From Azolla caroliniana (lineage: Eukaryota > Polypodiophyta), in contig JBHGNT010000008.1 of NCBI GenBank assembly GCA_043228905.1, positions 186,001-250,000 of the forward strand: 64,000 nucleotides of DNA. The letters run 5' to 3'. The translations under genes and the position numbers were made by a program. Each line of letters starts with the position of its first letter. Position 1 is the stretch's first letter. Below are positions 34,327-49,400 of the stretch, one piece after another. The notes beneath the pieces are model-generated. The model made no database searches and had not been told where the DNA came from. It saw only the letters and a list, made by a program, of their open reading frames with translations.

Positions 34327-36786
34327 TCATAGGTAGCTGTGCTAGCTTCGATTCGCAAGTTTGAACACTAAAATCCGATATCACATGGGCCAGGTATGAA
34401 CATTTTAATTTACTCTCGGGCTCTTCTCTACTCCCTCCTCTAATTTTGGAATTTCTTCATGTCTCTTGACCTGACTTTCAAAATCTTGATTTTTTAATTC
34501 CATAACATAGCTCGCATTGTTAGCTTCGATTCGCAAGTTTGAACACTAAAATCCGATATCACATGGGCCAGGTATGAACATTTTAATTTACTCTCGGGCT
34601 CTTCTCTACTCCCTCCTCTAATTTCGGAATTTCTTCATGTCTCTCGACCTGAGTTTCAAAATCTTGATTTTTGATTTCCATAACATAGCTCGCATTGTTA
34701 GCTTCGATTCGCATATTTGAACACTAAAATCCGATATCACATGGGCCAGGTATGAACATTTTAATTTACTCTGAACCTCTTCTCTACTCCCTCCTCTAAT
34801 TTGGTAATTTCTTCATGTCTCGCGACCTGAGTTTCAAAACATTGATTTTTTAATTCCATATCATAGCTAGCATTGTTAGCTTCGATTCCCATGTTTGAAC
34901 ACTAAATTCCGATATCACATGGGCCAGGTATGAACATTTTAATTTACTCTCGCGCTCTTCTCAATCCCTCCTCTAATTTGGTAATTTCTTCATGTCTCTC
35001 GACCTAAGTTTCAAAATCTTGATTTTTTAATTCCATATCATAGCAAGCATTGTTAGCTTCGATTCGCCTGTTTGAACACTAAAATCCGATATTCAATGGG
35101 CCAGTTATGAACATTTTAATTTACTCTCGGCCTCTTCTCTACTCCTTCCTCTAAATGGGTAATTTCTTCATGTCTTTCGACATGAGTTTCAAAAGATTGA
35201 TTTTTTAAGTCCATATCATAGGTAGCATTGTTAGCTTCGATTCGCATGTTTGAACACTAAAATCCTATATCACATGGGCCAGGTATGAACATTTTAATTT
35301 ACTCTCGGGCTCTTCTCAACTCCCTCCTCTAATTTGGTAATTTCTTCATATCTCTCGACCTGAGTTTCCAAAGCTTGATTTTCTAATGCCATATCATAGC
35401 TAGCATTGTTAGCTTCGATTCGCATGTTTGAACACTCAAGTCCGATATCACATGGGCCAGGTATGAACATTTTAATTTACTCTCGGGCTCTTCTCAACTC
35501 CCTCCTCAAATTTGGTTATTTCTTCATGTCTCTTGACGTGAGTTTCAAAAGCTTGATTTTTTAATTCCATATCATAGGTAGCATTGTTAGCTTCGATTCG
35601 CATGTTTGAACACAAAAATCCGATATCACATGGGCCAGGGCTGAACATTTTAATTTACTCTCGGGCTCGTCTCAACTCCCTCCTCAAATTTGGTAATTTC
35701 TTCATGTCTCTCGACCTGAGTTTCAAAAGCTTCATTTTTTAATTCCATATCATAGGTAGCATTGTTAGCTTCAATTAGCATGTTTGAACACAAAAATCCG
35801 ATATCACATGGGCCAGGTATGAACATTTTAATTTACTCTCAGGCTCTTCTCTACTCCCTCCTCTAATTTTGGAATTTCTTCATGTCTCTCGACCTGAGTT
35901 TCAAAATCTTGATTTTCTAATGCCATATCATAGCTAGCCTTGTTAGCTTCGATTCGCATATTTGAACACTAAAATCCGATATCACATGGGCCAGGTATGA
36001 ACATTTTAATTTACTCTAGGCCTCTTCTCTACTCCCTCCTCTAATTTGGTAATTTCTTCATGTCTCTCGACCTGAGTTTCAAAACATTGATTTTTTAATT
36101 CCATATCATAGCTAGCATTGTTAGCTTCGATTCCCATGTTTGAACACTAAATTCCGATATCACATGGGCTAGGTATGAACATTTTAATTTACTCTCGGGC
36201 TCTTCTCAATCCCTCCTCTAATTTGGTAATTTCTTCATGTCTCTCGACCTGAGTTTCAAAATCTTGATTTTTTAATTCCATATCATAGGTAGCATTGTTA
36301 GATTCGATTCGCCTGTTTGAACACTAAAGTCCGATATTCAATGGGCCAGTTATGAACATTTTAATTTACTCTCGGGCTCTTCTCAATCCCTCCTCTAATT
36401 TGGTAATTTCTTCATGTCTCTCGACCTGAGTTTCAAAATCTTGATTTTTTAATTCCATATCATAGCTAGCATTGTTAGATTCGATTCGCCTGTTTGAACA
36501 CTAAAATCCGATATTCAATGGGCCAGTTATGAACATTTTAATTTACTCTTGGCTTCTTCTCTACTCCTTCCTCTAATTTGGTAATTTCTTCATGTCTTTC
36601 GACATGAGTTTCAAAAGATTTATTTTTTAAGTCCATATCATAGGTAGCATTGTTAGCTTCGATTCGCATGTTTGAACACTAAAATCCTATATCACATGGG
36701 CCAGGTATGAACATTTTAATTTAATCATGCGCTCTTCTCAATCCCTCCTTTAATTTGGTAATTTCTTCATGTCTCTCGACCTGAGT
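34325..36786. repeat. Satellite domain right of the insert
   Basis: Roughly 14 monomers whose order closely follows the ~3.2 kb higher-order units of the left array: GCAAG pair, CATAACATAGCTCGC monomers, CTAAATGGGTAATTTC, GGGCTGAACATTTT, TAGGCCTCTT, and AAGTCCGATATTCAATGGG near 36327. This shows that the block existed on both sides of the insertion site, either before the insertion or spread by later exchange. A private variant TCTGAACCTCTTC occurs near 34771. Confidence 0.75.
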
Positions 36787-38920
36787 TTCAAAACCTTGAT
36801 TTTTTAATTCCATATCATAGCTAGCCTTGATAGCTTCGATTCATATGTTTGAACACTAAAATCCGATATCACATGGGCCAGGTATGAACATTTTAATTTA
36901 CTCTCGGGCTCTTCTCAATCCCTCCTCAAATTTGGTTATTTCTTCATGTCTCTCAACGTGACTTCCAAAATCTTGATTTTTTAATTCCATATCATAGCTA
37001 GCATTGTTAGCTTCGATTCGCATATTTGAACACTAAAATCCGATATCACATGGGCCAGGTATGAACATTTTAATTTACTCTCGGCCTCTTCTCTACTTCC
37101 CTCCTCAAATTTGGTTATTTCTTCATGTCTCTCAACGTGACTTTCAAAATCCTTATTTTTTACTTCCATATGATTGCTAACATTGTAACCTTCGATTCAA
37201 ATGTTCGAACACTAAAATCCGAAATCACATGGGACAGGTATGAACATTTTAATTTGATCTCGGGCTCTTCTCAACTCCTTCCTCAAATTTGGTAATTTCT
37301 TCATGTCTCTCGACCTGAGTTTCAAAAGCTTCATTTTTTAATTCCATATCATAGGTAGCATTGTTAGCTTCAATTCGCATGTTTGAACACAAAAATCCGA
37401 TATCACATGGGCCAGGTATGAACATTTTAATTTACTCTCGGGCTCTTCTCAACTCCCTCCTCTAATTTGGTAATTTCTTCATATCTCTCGACCTGAGTTT
37501 TCAAAGCTTGATTTTCTAATGCCATATCATAGCTAGCATTGTTAGCTTCGATTCGCATGTTTGAACACTAAAATCCTATATCACATGGGCCAGGTATGAA
37601 CATTTTAATTTACTCTCGGGCTCTTCTCAACTCCCTCCTCTAATTTGGTAATTTCTTCATATATCTCGACCTGAGTTTCCAAAGCTTGATTTTCTAATGC
37701 CATATCATAGCTAACATTGTTAGCTTCGATTCGCATGTTTGAACACTCAAATCCGATATCACATGGGCCAGGTATGAACATTTTAATTTACTCTCGGGCT
37801 CTTCTCAACTCCCTCCTCAAATTTGGTTATTTCTTCATGTCTCTTGACGTGAGTTTCAAAAGCTTGATTTTTGAATTCCATATCATAGGTAGCTTTGCTA
37901 GCTTCGATTCGCCTGGTTGAACACTAAAATCCGATATCACATGGGCCAGGTATGAACATTTTAATTTACTCTCGGGCTCTTCTCTACTCCCTCCTCTAAT
38001 TTTGGAATTTCTTCATGTCTCTCGACCTGAGTTTCAAAAGATTCATTTTTGATTTCCATAACATAGCTCGCATTGCTAGCTTCGATTCGCATGTTTGAAC
38101 ACTAAAATCCGATATCACATGGGCCAGGTATGAACATTTTAATTTACTCTCGGCCTCTTCTCAACTCCCTCCTCTAATTTGGTAATTTCTTCATATCTCT
38201 CGACCTGAGTTTCCAAAGATTAATTTTCTAATGCCATATCATAGCTAGCCTTGTTAGCTTCGATTCGCATGTTTGAACACTCAAATCCGATATCACATGG
38301 GCCAGGTATGAACATTTTAATTTACTCTCGGGCTCTTCTCAACTCCCTCCTCAAATTTGGTTATTTCTTCCTGTCTCTTGACGTGAGTTTCAAAAGCTTG
38401 ATTTTTGAATTCCATATCATAGGTAGCTTTGCTAGCTTCGATTCGCAAGATTGAACACTAAAATCCGATATCACATGGGCCAGGTATGAACATTTTAATT
38501 TACTCTCGGGCTCTTCTCAATCCCTCCTCTAATTTGGTAATATCTTCATGTCTCGCGACCTGAGTTTCAAAATCTTGATTTTTTAATTCCATATCATAGC
38601 TAGCATTGTTAGCTTCGATTCGCCTGTTTGAACACTAAAATCCGATATTCAATGGGCCAGTTATGAACATTTTAATTTACTCTCGGCCTCTTCTCTACTC
38701 CTTCCTCTAATTTGGTAATTTCTTCATGTCTTTCGACATGAGTTTCAAAAGATTTATTTTTTAAGTCCATATCGTAGGTAGCATTGTTAGCTTCGATTCG
38801 CATGTTTGAACACTAAAATCCTATATCACATGGGCCAGGTATGAACATTTTAATTTAATCATGCGCTCTTCTCAATCCCTCCTTTAATTTGGTAATTTCT
38901 TCATGTCTCTCGACCTGAGT
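36787..38920. repeat. Higher-order repeat, 2134 bp unit, copy 1 (12 monomers)
   Basis: All private variants recur exactly 2134 bp further on, including GATTCGCCTGGTTGAAC, AGATTCATTTTTGATTTCC, CATATATCTCGACC, GATTCGCAAGATTGAAC and CATGTCTCGCGACC. Differences seen by eye are single bases (for example 36842 and 37279). Exact edges are arbitrary within about a monomer. Confidence 0.88.
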
Positions 38921-41054
38921 TTCAAAACCTTGATTTTTTAATTCCATATCATAGCTAGCCTTGATAGCTTCGATTCGTATGTTTGAACACTAAAATCCGA
39001 TATCACATGGGCCAGGTATGAACATTTTAATTTACTCTCGGGCTCTTCTCAATCCCTCCTCAAATTTGGTTATTTCTTCATGTCTCTCAACGTGACTTCC
39101 AAAATCTTGATTTTTTAATTCCATATCATAGCTAGCATTGTTAGCTTCGATTCGCATATTTGAACACTAAAATCCGATATCACATGGGCCAGGTATGAAC
39201 ATTTTAATTTACTCTCGGCCTCTTCTCTACTTCCCTCCTCAAATTTGGTTATTTCTTCATGTCTCTCAACGTGACTTTCAAAATCCTTATTTTTTACTTC
39301 CATATGATTGCTAACATTGTAACCTTCGATTCAAATGTTCGAACACTAAAATCCGAAATCACATGGGACAGGTATGAACATTTTAATTTGATCTCGGGCT
39401 CTTCTCAACTCCCTCCTCAAATTTGGTAATTTCTTCATGTCTCTCGACCTGAGTTTCAAAAGCTTCATTTTTTAATTCCATATCATAGGTAGCATTGTTA
39501 GCTTCAATTCGCATGTTTGAACACAAAAATCCGATATCACATGGGCCAGGTATGAACATTTTAATTTACTCTCGGGCTCTTCTCAACTCCCTCCTCTAAT
39601 TTGGTAATTTCTTCATATCTCTCGACCTGAGTTTTCAAAGCTTGATTTTCTAATGCCATATCATAGCTAGCATTGTTAGCTTCGATTCGCATGTTTGAAC
39701 ACTAAAATCCTATATCACATGGGCCAGGTATGAACATTTTAATTTACTCTCGGGCTCTTCTCAACTCCCTCCTCTAATTTGGTAATTTCTTCATATATCT
39801 CGACCTGAGTTTCCAAAGCTTGATTTTCTAATGCCATATCATAGCTAACATTGTTAGCTTCGATTCGCATGTTTGAACACTCAAATCCGATATCACATGG
39901 GCCAGGTATGAACATTTTAATTTACTCTCGGGCTCTTCTCAACTCCCTCCTCAAATTTGGTTATTTCTTCATGTCTCTTGACGTGAGTTTCAAAAGCTTG
40001 ATTTTTGAATTCCATATCATAGGTAGCTTTGCTAGCTTCGATTCGCCTGGTTGAACACTAAAATCCGATATCACATGGGCCAGGTATGAACATTTTAATT
40101 TACTCTCGGGCTCTTCTCTACTCCCTCCTCTAATTTTGGAATTTCTTCATGTCTCTCGACCTGAGTTTCAAAAGATTCATTTTTGATTTCCATAACATAG
40201 CTCGCATTGCTAGCTTCGATTCGCATGTTTGAACACTAAAATCCGATATCACATGGGCCAGGTATGAACATTTTAATTTACTCTCGGCCTCTTCTCAACT
40301 CCCTCCTCTAATTTGGTAATTTCTTCATATCTCTCGACCTGAGTTTCCAAAGATTAATTTTCTAATGCCATATCATAGCTAGCCTTGTTAGCTTCGATTC
40401 GCATGTTTGAACACTCAAATCCGATATCACATGGGCCAGGTATGAACATTTTAATTTACTCTCGGGCTCTTCTCAACTCCCTCCTCAAATTTGGTTATTT
40501 CTTCCTGTCTCTTGACGTGAGTTTCAAAAGCTTGATTTTTGAATTCCATATCATAGGTAGCTTTGCTAGCTTCGATTCGCAAGATTGAACACTAAAATCC
40601 GATATCACATGGGCCAGGTATGAACATTTTAATTTACTCTCGGGCTCTTCTCAATCCCTCCTCTAATTTGGTAATATCTTCATGTCTCGCGACCTGAGTT
40701 TCAAAATCTTGATTTTTTAATTCCATATCATAGCTAGCATTGTTAGCTTCGATTCGCCTGTTTGAACACTAAAATCCGATATTCAATGGGCCAGTTATGA
40801 ACATTTTAATTTACTCTCGGCCTCTTCTCTACTCCTTCCTCTAATTTGGTAATTTCTTCATGTCTTTCGACATGAGTTTCAAAAGATTTATTTTTTAAGT
40901 CCATATCGTAGGTAGCATTGTTAGCTTCGATTCGCATGTTTGAACACTAAAATCCTATATCACATGGGCCAGGTATGAACATTTTAATTTAATCATGCGC
41001 TCTTCTCAATCCCTCCTTTAATTTGGTAATTTCTTCATGTCTCTCGACCTGAGA
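38921..41054. repeat. Higher-order repeat, 2134 bp unit, copy 2 (12 monomers)
   Basis: Tandem partner of the preceding unit. The match to copy 1 breaks at about 41054, where GAGATTCAAAACC replaces GAGTTTCAAAACC and the following monomer changes subtype. Near-identity over 2.1 kb marks this as one of the youngest duplications in the window. Confidence 0.88.
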
Positions 41055-44000
41055 TTCAAAACCTTGATTTTTTAATTCGATATCATAGCTAGCCTTGTTA
41101 GCTTCGATTCGTATGTTTGAACACTAAAATCCGATATCACATGGGCCAGGTATGAACATTTTAATTTACTCTCGGGCTCTTCTCAACTCCCTCCTCAAAT
41201 TTGGTTATTTCTTCATGTCTCTCAACGTGACTTTCAAAATCCTTATTTTCTACTTCCATATGATAGCTAACATTGTAAGCTTCGATTCAAATGTTTGAAC
41301 ACTAAAATCCGATATCACATGGGACAGGTATGAACATTTTAATTTGATCTCGGGCTCTTCTCAACTCCCTCCTCAAATTTGGTAATTTCTTCATGTCTCT
41401 CGACCTGAGTTTCAAAAGCTTCATTTTTTAATTCCATATCATAGGTAGCATTGTTAGCTTCAATTAGCATGTTTGAACACAAAAATCCGATATCACATGG
41501 GCCAGGTATGAACATTTTAATTTACTCTGGGGCTCTTCTCAACTCCCTCCTCTAATTTGGTAATTTCTTCATATCTCTCGACCTGAGTTTCCAAAGATTG
41601 ATTTTCTAATGCCATATCATAGCTAGCCTTGTTAGCTTCGATTCGCATGTTTGAACACTCAAATCCGATATCACATGGGCCAGGTATGAACATTTTAATT
41701 TATGCTCGGGCTCTTCTCAACTCCCTCCTCAAATTTGGTTATTTCTTCATGTCTCTTGATGTGAGTTTCAAAAGCTTGATTTTTGAATTCCATATCATAG
41801 GTAGCTTTGCTAGCTTCGATTCGCAAGATTGAACACTAAAATCCGATATCACATGGGCCAGGTATGAACATTTTAATTTACTCTCTGCCTCTTCTCTACT
41901 CCCTCCTCTAATTTCGTAATTTTTTCATGTCTTTCAACATGAGTTTCAAAAGATTTATTTTTTAAGTCCAAATCATAGGTAGCATTGTTAGCTTCGATTC
42001 GCATGTTTGAACACTAAAATCCTATATCACATGGGCCAGGTATGAACATTTTAATTTACTCATGCGCTCTTCTCAATCCCTCCTTTAATTTGGTAATTTC
42101 TTCATGTCTCTCGACCTGAGTTTCAAAACCTTGATTTTTTAATTCGATATCATAGCTAGCCTTGTTGGCTTCGATTGGTATGTTTGAACACTAAAATCCG
42201 ATATCACATGGGCCAGGTATGAACATTTTATTTTACTCTCGGGCTCTTCTCAATCCCTCCTCAAATTTGGTTATTTCTTCATGTCTCTCAACGTGACTTT
42301 CAAAATCTTGATTTTTTAATTCCATATCATAGCTAGCATTGTTAGCTTCGATTCGCATATTTGAACACTAAAATCCGATATCACATGGGCCAGGTATGAA
42401 CATTTTAATTTACTCTCGGCCTCTTCTCTACTTCCCTCCTCAAATTTGGTTATTTCTTCATGTCTCTCAACGTGACTTTCAAAATCCTTATTTTTTACTT
42501 CCATATGATTGCTAACATTGTAACCTTCGATTCAAATGTTTGAACACTAAAACCCGATATCACATGGGACAGGTATGAACATTTTAATTTGATCTCGGGC
42601 TCTTCTCAACTCCCTCCTCAAATTTGTTAATTTCTTCATGTCTCTCGACCTGAGTTTCAAAAGCTTCATTTTTTAATTCCATATCATAGGTAGCATTGTT
42701 AGCTTCAATTCGCATGTTTGAACACAAAAATCCGATATCACATGGGCCAGGTATGAACATTTTAATTTACTCTCGGGCTCTTCTCAACTCCCTCCTCTAA
42801 TTTGGTAATTTCTTCATATCTCTCGACCTGAGTTTCCAAAGCTTGATTTTCTAATGCCATATCATAGCTAGCCTTGTTAGCTTCGATTCGCATGTTTGAA
42901 CACTCAAATCCGATATCACATGGGCCAGGTATGAACATTTTAATTTACTCTCGGACTCTTCTCAACTCCCTCCTCAAATTTGGTTATTTCTTCATGTCTC
43001 TCGACCTGAGTTTCAAATCCGATATTCAATGGGCCAGTTATGAACATTTTAATTTACTCTCGGCCTCTTCTCTACTCCTTCCTCTAATTTGGTAATTTCT
43101 TCATGTCTCTCGACCTGAGTTTCAAAATCTTGATTTTTGATTTCCATAACATAGCTCGCATTGTTAGCTTCGATTCGCATATTTGAACACTAAAATCCGA
43201 TATCACATGGGCCAGGTATGAACATTTTAATTTACTCTCGGCCTCTTCTCAACTCCCTCCTCTAATTTGGTAATTTCTTCATATCTCTCGACCTGAGTTT
43301 CCAAAGATTGATTTTCTAATGCCATATCATAGCTACCCTTGTTAGCTTCGATTCGCATGTTTGAACACTCAAATCCGATATCACATGGGCCAGGTATGAA
43401 CATTTTAATTTACTCTCGGGCTCTTCTCAACTCCCTCCTCAAATTTGGTTATTTCTTCCTGTCTCTCGACGTGACTTTCAAAAGCTTGATTTTTGTATTC
43501 CATATCATAGCTAGCATTGTTAGCTTCGATTCCCATGTTTGAACACTAAAATCCGATATCACATGGGCCAGGTATGAACATTTTAATTTACTCTCGGGCT
43601 CTTCTCAATCCCTCCTCTAATTTGGTAATATCTTCATGTCTCTCGACCTGACTTTCAAAATCTTGATTTTTTAATTCCATATCATAGCTAGCATTGTTAG
43701 CTTCGATTCGCCTGTTTGAACACTAAAATCCGATATTCAATGGGCCAGTTATGAACATTTTAATTTACTCTCGGCCTCTTCTCTACTGCTTCCTCTAATT
43801 TGGTAATTTCTTCATGTCTTTCGACATGAGTTTCAAAAGATTGATTTTTTAAGTCCATATCATAGGTAGCATTGTTAGCTTCGATTCGCATGTTTGAACA
43901 CTAAAATCCTATATCACATGGGCCAGGTATGAACATTTTAATTTACTCATGCGCTCTTCTCAATCCCTCCTTTAATTTGGTAATTTCTTCATGTCTCTCG

Positions 44001-47000
44001 ACCTGAGATTCAAAACCTTGATTTTTTAATTCGATATCATAGCTAGCCTTGTTAGCTTCGATTCGTATGTTTGAACACTAAAATCCGATATCACATGGGC
44101 CAGGTATGAACATTTTAATTTACTCTCGGGCTCTTCTCAATCCCTCCTCAAATTTGGTTATTTCTTCATGTCTCTCAACGTGACTTTCAAAATCTTGATT
44201 TTTTAATTCCATATCATAGCTAGCATTGTTAGCTTCGATTCGCATATTTGAACACTAAAATCCGATATCATATGGGCCAGGTATGAACATTTTAATTTAC
44301 TCTCGGCCTCTTCACTACTTCCCTCCTCAAATTTGGTTATTTCTTCATGTCTCTCAACGTGACTTTCAAAATCCTTATTTTTTACTTCCATATGATTGCT
44401 AACATTGTAACCTTCGATTCAAATGTTTGAACACTAAAATCCGATATCACATGGGACAGGTATGAACATTTTAATTTGATCTCGGGCTCTTCTCAACTCC
44501 CTCCTCAAATTTGGTAATTTCTTCACAAAAATCCGATATCACATGGGCCAGATATGAACATTTTAATTTACTCTCGGGCTCTTCTCAACTCCCTCCTCTA
44601 ATTTGGTAATTTCTTCATATCTCTCGACCTGAGTTTCCAAAGCTTGATTTTCTAATGCCATATCATAGCTAGCATTGTTAGCTTGATTCGCATGTTTGAA
44701 CACTCAAATCCGATATCACATGGGCCAGGTATGAACATTTTAATTTACTCTCGGGCTCTTCTCAACTCCCTCCTCAAATTTGGTTATTTCTTCATGTCTC
44801 TTGACGTGAGTTTCAAAACCTTGATTTTTTAATTCCATATCATAGCTAGCATTGTTAGATTCGATTCGCCTGTTTGAACACTAAAATCCGATATTCAATG
44901 GGCCAGTTATGAACATTTTAATTTACTCTCGGCCTCTTCTCTACTCCTTCCTCTAAATTGGTAATTTCTTCATGTCTTTCGACATGAGTTTCAAAAGATT
45001 TATTTTTTAAATCCATATCATAGGTAGCATTGTTAGCTTCGATTCGCATGTTTGAACACTAAAATCCTATATCACATGGGCCAGGTATGAACATTTTAAT
45101 TTACTCATGCGCTCTTCTCAATCCCTCCTTTAATTTGGTAATTTCTTCATGTCTGTCGACCTGAGATTCAAAACCTTGATTTTCTAATGCCATATCATAG
45201 CTAGCCTTGTTAGCTTCGATTCGTATGTTTGAACACTAAAATCCGATATCACATGGGCCAGGTATGAAAATTTTATTTTACTCTCGGGCTCTTCTCAACT
45301 CCCTCCTCAAATTTGGTTATTTCTTCATGTCTCTCAACGTGACTTTCAAAATCCTTATTTTGTACGTCCATATGATAGCTAACATTGTAAGCTTCGATTC
45401 AAATGTTTGAACACTAAAATCCGATATCACATGGGACAGGTATGAACATTTTAATTTGATCTCGGGCTCGTCTCAACTCCCTCCTCAAATTTGGTAATTT
45501 CTTCATGTCTCTAGACCTGAGTTTCAAAAGCTTCATTTTTTAATTCCATATCATAGGTAGCATTGTTAGCTTCAATTAGCATGTTTGAACACAAAAATCC
45601 GATATCACATGGGCCAGGTATGAACATTTTAATTTACTCTCGGCCTCTTCTCAACTCCCTCCTCTAATTTGGTAATTTCTTCATATCTCTCGACCTGAGT
45701 TTCCAAAGATTGATTTTCTAATGCCATATCATAGCTAGCCTTGTTAGCTTCGATTCGTATGTTTGAACACTCAAATCCGATATCACATGGGCCAGGTATG
45801 AACATTTTAATTTACTCTCGGGCTCTTCTCAACTCCCTCCTCAAATTTGGTTATTTCTTCATGTCTCTTGACGTGAGTTTCAAAAGCTTGATTTTTGAAT
45901 TCCATATCATAGGTAGTTTTGCTAGCTTCGATTCGCAAGATTGAACACTAAAATCCGATATCACATGGGCCAGGTATGAACATTTTAATTTACTCTCGGG
46001 CTCTTCTCAATGCCTCCTCTAATTTGGTAATATCTTCATGTCTCTCGACCTGAGTTTCAAAATCTTGATTTTTTAATTCCATATCATAGCTAGCATTGTT
46101 AGCTTCGATTCGCCTGTTTGAACACTAAAATCCGATATTCAATGGGCCAGTTATGAACATTTTAATTTACTCTCGGCCTCTTCTCTACTCCTTCCTCTAA
46201 TTTGGTAATTTCTTCATGTCTTTCGACATGAGTTTCAAAAGATTGATTTTTTAAGTCCATATCATAGGTAGCATTGTTAGCTTCGATTCGCATGTTTGAA
46301 TACTTAAATCCTATATCACATGGGCCAGGTATGAACATTTTAATTTACTTATGCGCTCTTCTCAATCCCTCCTTTAATTTGGTAATTTCTTCATGTCTCT
46401 CGACCTGAGATTCAAAACCTTGATTTTTTAATTCGATATCATAGCTAGCCTTGTTAGCTTCGATTCGTATGTTTGAACACTAAAATCCGATATCACATGG
46501 GCCAGGTATGAACATTTTAATTTACTCTCGGGCTCTTCTCAACTCCCTCCTCAAATTTGGTTATTTCTTCATGTCTCTCAACGTGACTTTCAAAATCCTT
46601 ATTTTGTACTTCCATATGATAGCTAACATTGTAAGCTTCGATTCAAATGTTTGAACACTCAAATCCGATATCACATGGGCCAGGTATGAACATTTTAATT
46701 TGATCTCGGGCTCGTCTCAACTCCCTCCTCAAATTTGGTAATTTCTTCATGTCTCTGGACCTGAGTTTCAAAAGCTTCATTTTTTAATTCCATATCATAG
46801 GTAGCATTGTTAGCTTCGATTCGCCTGGTTGAACACTAAAATCCGATATTCAATGGGCCAGTTATGAACATTTTAATTTACTCTCGGCCTCTTCTCTACT
46901 CCTTCCTCTAATTAGGTAATTTCTTCATGTCTTTCGACATGAGTTTCAAAAGATTGATTTTTTAATTTGATATCATAGGTAGCATTGTTAGCTTCGATTC

Positions 47001-49400
47001 GTATGTTTGAACACTAAAATCCGATATCACATGGGCCAGGTATGAACATTTTAATTTACTCTCGGGCTCTTCTCAATCCCTCCTCAAATTTGGTTATTTC
47101 TTCATGTCTCTCAACGTGACTTTCAAAATCTTGATTTTTTAATTCCATATCATAGCTAGCATTGTTAGCTTCGATTCGCATATTTGAACACTAAAATCCG
47201 ATATCATATGGGCCAGGTATGAACATTTTAATTTACTCTCGGGCTCTTCTCTACTTCCCTCCTCAAATTTGGTTATTTCTTCATGTCTCTCAACGTGAGT
47301 TTCAAAATCCTTATTTTTTACTTCCATATGATTGCTAACATTGTAACCTTCGAGTCAAATGTTTGAACACTAAAATCCGATATCACATGGGACAGGTATG
47401 AACATTTTAATTTGATCTCGGGCTCTTCTCAACTCCCTCCTCAAATTTGGTAATTTCTTCACAAAAATCCGATATCACATGGGCCAGGTATGAACATTTT
47501 AATTTACTCTCGGGCTCTTCTCAACTCCCTCCTCTAATTTGGTAATTTCTTCATATCTCTCGACCTGAGTTTCCAAAGCTTGATTTTCTAATGCCATATC
47601 ATAGCTAGCATTGTTAGCTTGATTCGCATGTTTGAACACTCAGATCCGATATCACATGGGCCAGGTATGAACATTTTAATTTACTCTCGGGCTCTTCTCA
47701 ACTCCCTCCTCTAATTTGGTAATTTCTTCATATCTCTCGACCTGAGTTTCCAAAGCTTGATTTTCTAATGCCATATCATAGCTAGCATTGTTAGCTTCGA
47801 TTCGCATGTTTGAACACTCAAATCCGATATCACATGGGCCAGGTATGAACATTTTAATTTACTCTCGGGCTCTTCTCAACTCCCTCCTCAAATTTGGTTA
47901 TTTCTTCATGTCTCTCGACGTGAGTTTCAAAAGCTTGATTTTTTAATTCCATATCATAGCTAGCATTGTTAGATTCGATTCGCCTGTTTGAACACTAAAA
48001 TCCGATATTCAATGGGCCAGTTATGAACATTTTAATTTACTCTCAGCCTCTTCTCTACTCCTTCCTCTAAATTGGTAATTTCTTCATGTCTTTCGACATG
48101 AGTTTCAAAAGATTGATTTTTTAAGTCCATATCATAGGTAGCATTGTTAGCTTCGATTCGCATGTTTGAACACTAAAATCCTATATCACATGGGCCAGGT
48201 ATGAACATTTTAATTTACTCATGCGCTCTTCTCAATCCCTCCTTTAATTTGGTAATTTCTTCATGTCTCTCGACCTGAGTTTCAAAACCTTGATTTTTTA
48301 ATTTGATATCATAGCTAGCCTTGTTAGCTTCGATTCATATGTTTGAACACAAAAATCCGATATCACATGGGCCAGGTATGAACATTTTAATTTACTCTCG
48401 GGCTCTTCTCAACTCCCTCCTCAAATTTGGTTATTTCTTCATGTCTCTCAACGTGACTTTCAAAATCCTTATTTTTTACTTCCATATGATAGCTAACATT
48501 GTAAGCTTCGATTCAAATGTTTGAACACTAAAATCCGATATCACATGGGACAGGTAAGAACATTTTAATTTGATCTCGGGCTCTTCTCAACTCCCTCCTC
48601 AAATTTGGTAATTTTTTCATGTCTCTGGACCTGAGTTTCAAAAGCTTCATTTTTTAATTCGATATCATAGGTAGCATTTTTAGCTTCAATTCGCATGTTT
48701 GAACACAAAAATCCGATATTACATGGGCGAGGTATGAACATTTTAATTTACTCTTGGGCTCTTCTCAATCCCTCCTCTAATTTGGGAATTTCTTCATGTC
48801 TCTCGACCTGAGTTTCAAAATCTTAATTTTTTAATTCCATATCATAGCTAGCATTGTTAGCTTCGATTCGCCTGTTTGAACACTAAAATCCGATATTCAA
48901 TGGGCCAGTTATGAACATTTTAATTTACTCTCGGCCTCTTCTCTACTCCTTCCTCTAAATTGGTAATTTCTTCATGTCTTTCGACATGAGTTTCAAAAGA
49001 TTGATTTTTTAAGTCCATATCATAGGTAGCATTGTTAGCTTCGATTCGCATGTTTGAACACTAAAATCCTATATCACATGGGCCAGGTATGAACATTTTA
49101 CTTTACTCATGCGCTCTTCTCAATCCCTCCTTTAATTTGGTAATTTCTTCATGTCTCTCGACATGAGTTTCAAAATCTTGATTTTTTAATTCGATATCAT
49201 AGCTACCGTTGTTAGCTTCGATTCGCATGTTTGAACACTAAAATCCGATATCACATGGGCCAGGTATGAACATTTTAATTCACTCTCGGGCTCTTCTCAA
49301 CTCCCTCCTCAAATTTGGTTATTTCTTCATGTCTCTCAACGTGAGTTTCAAAATCCTTATTTTTTACTTCCATATGATAGCTAACATTGTAAGCTTCGAT
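41055..49400. repeat. Satellite domain with a 2936 bp duplication
   Basis: About 47 mixed monomers. A truncated monomer whose TTTCTTCA runs directly into CAAAAATCCGATATC occurs at 44525 and again at 47461, and a one-base loss giving TTAGCTTGATTCGC follows at 44681 and 47617. Both are 2936 bp apart, so a block carrying the scar was copied. The TTAATTCGATATCATAGC and GAGATTCAAAACC variants are concentrated here. No gene is seen. Confidence 0.75.
42960..43060. repeat. Fused monomer, internal deletion
   Basis: Near 43014-43018 GAGTTTCAAA joins directly to ATCCGATATTCAATGGG, skipping the T-rich stretch, the CATATCATAG block and the start of the next monomer. The shared bases AAAT at the join suggest short-homology recombination. 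Confidence 0.8.

Noticed and set aside
34170-34358. 62-codon minus-strand frame spanning the right junction
   Set aside because: A chimera of satellite and an off-frame reading of the RT; the true RT frame here contains FLPKVHKEP and GYRPICS.
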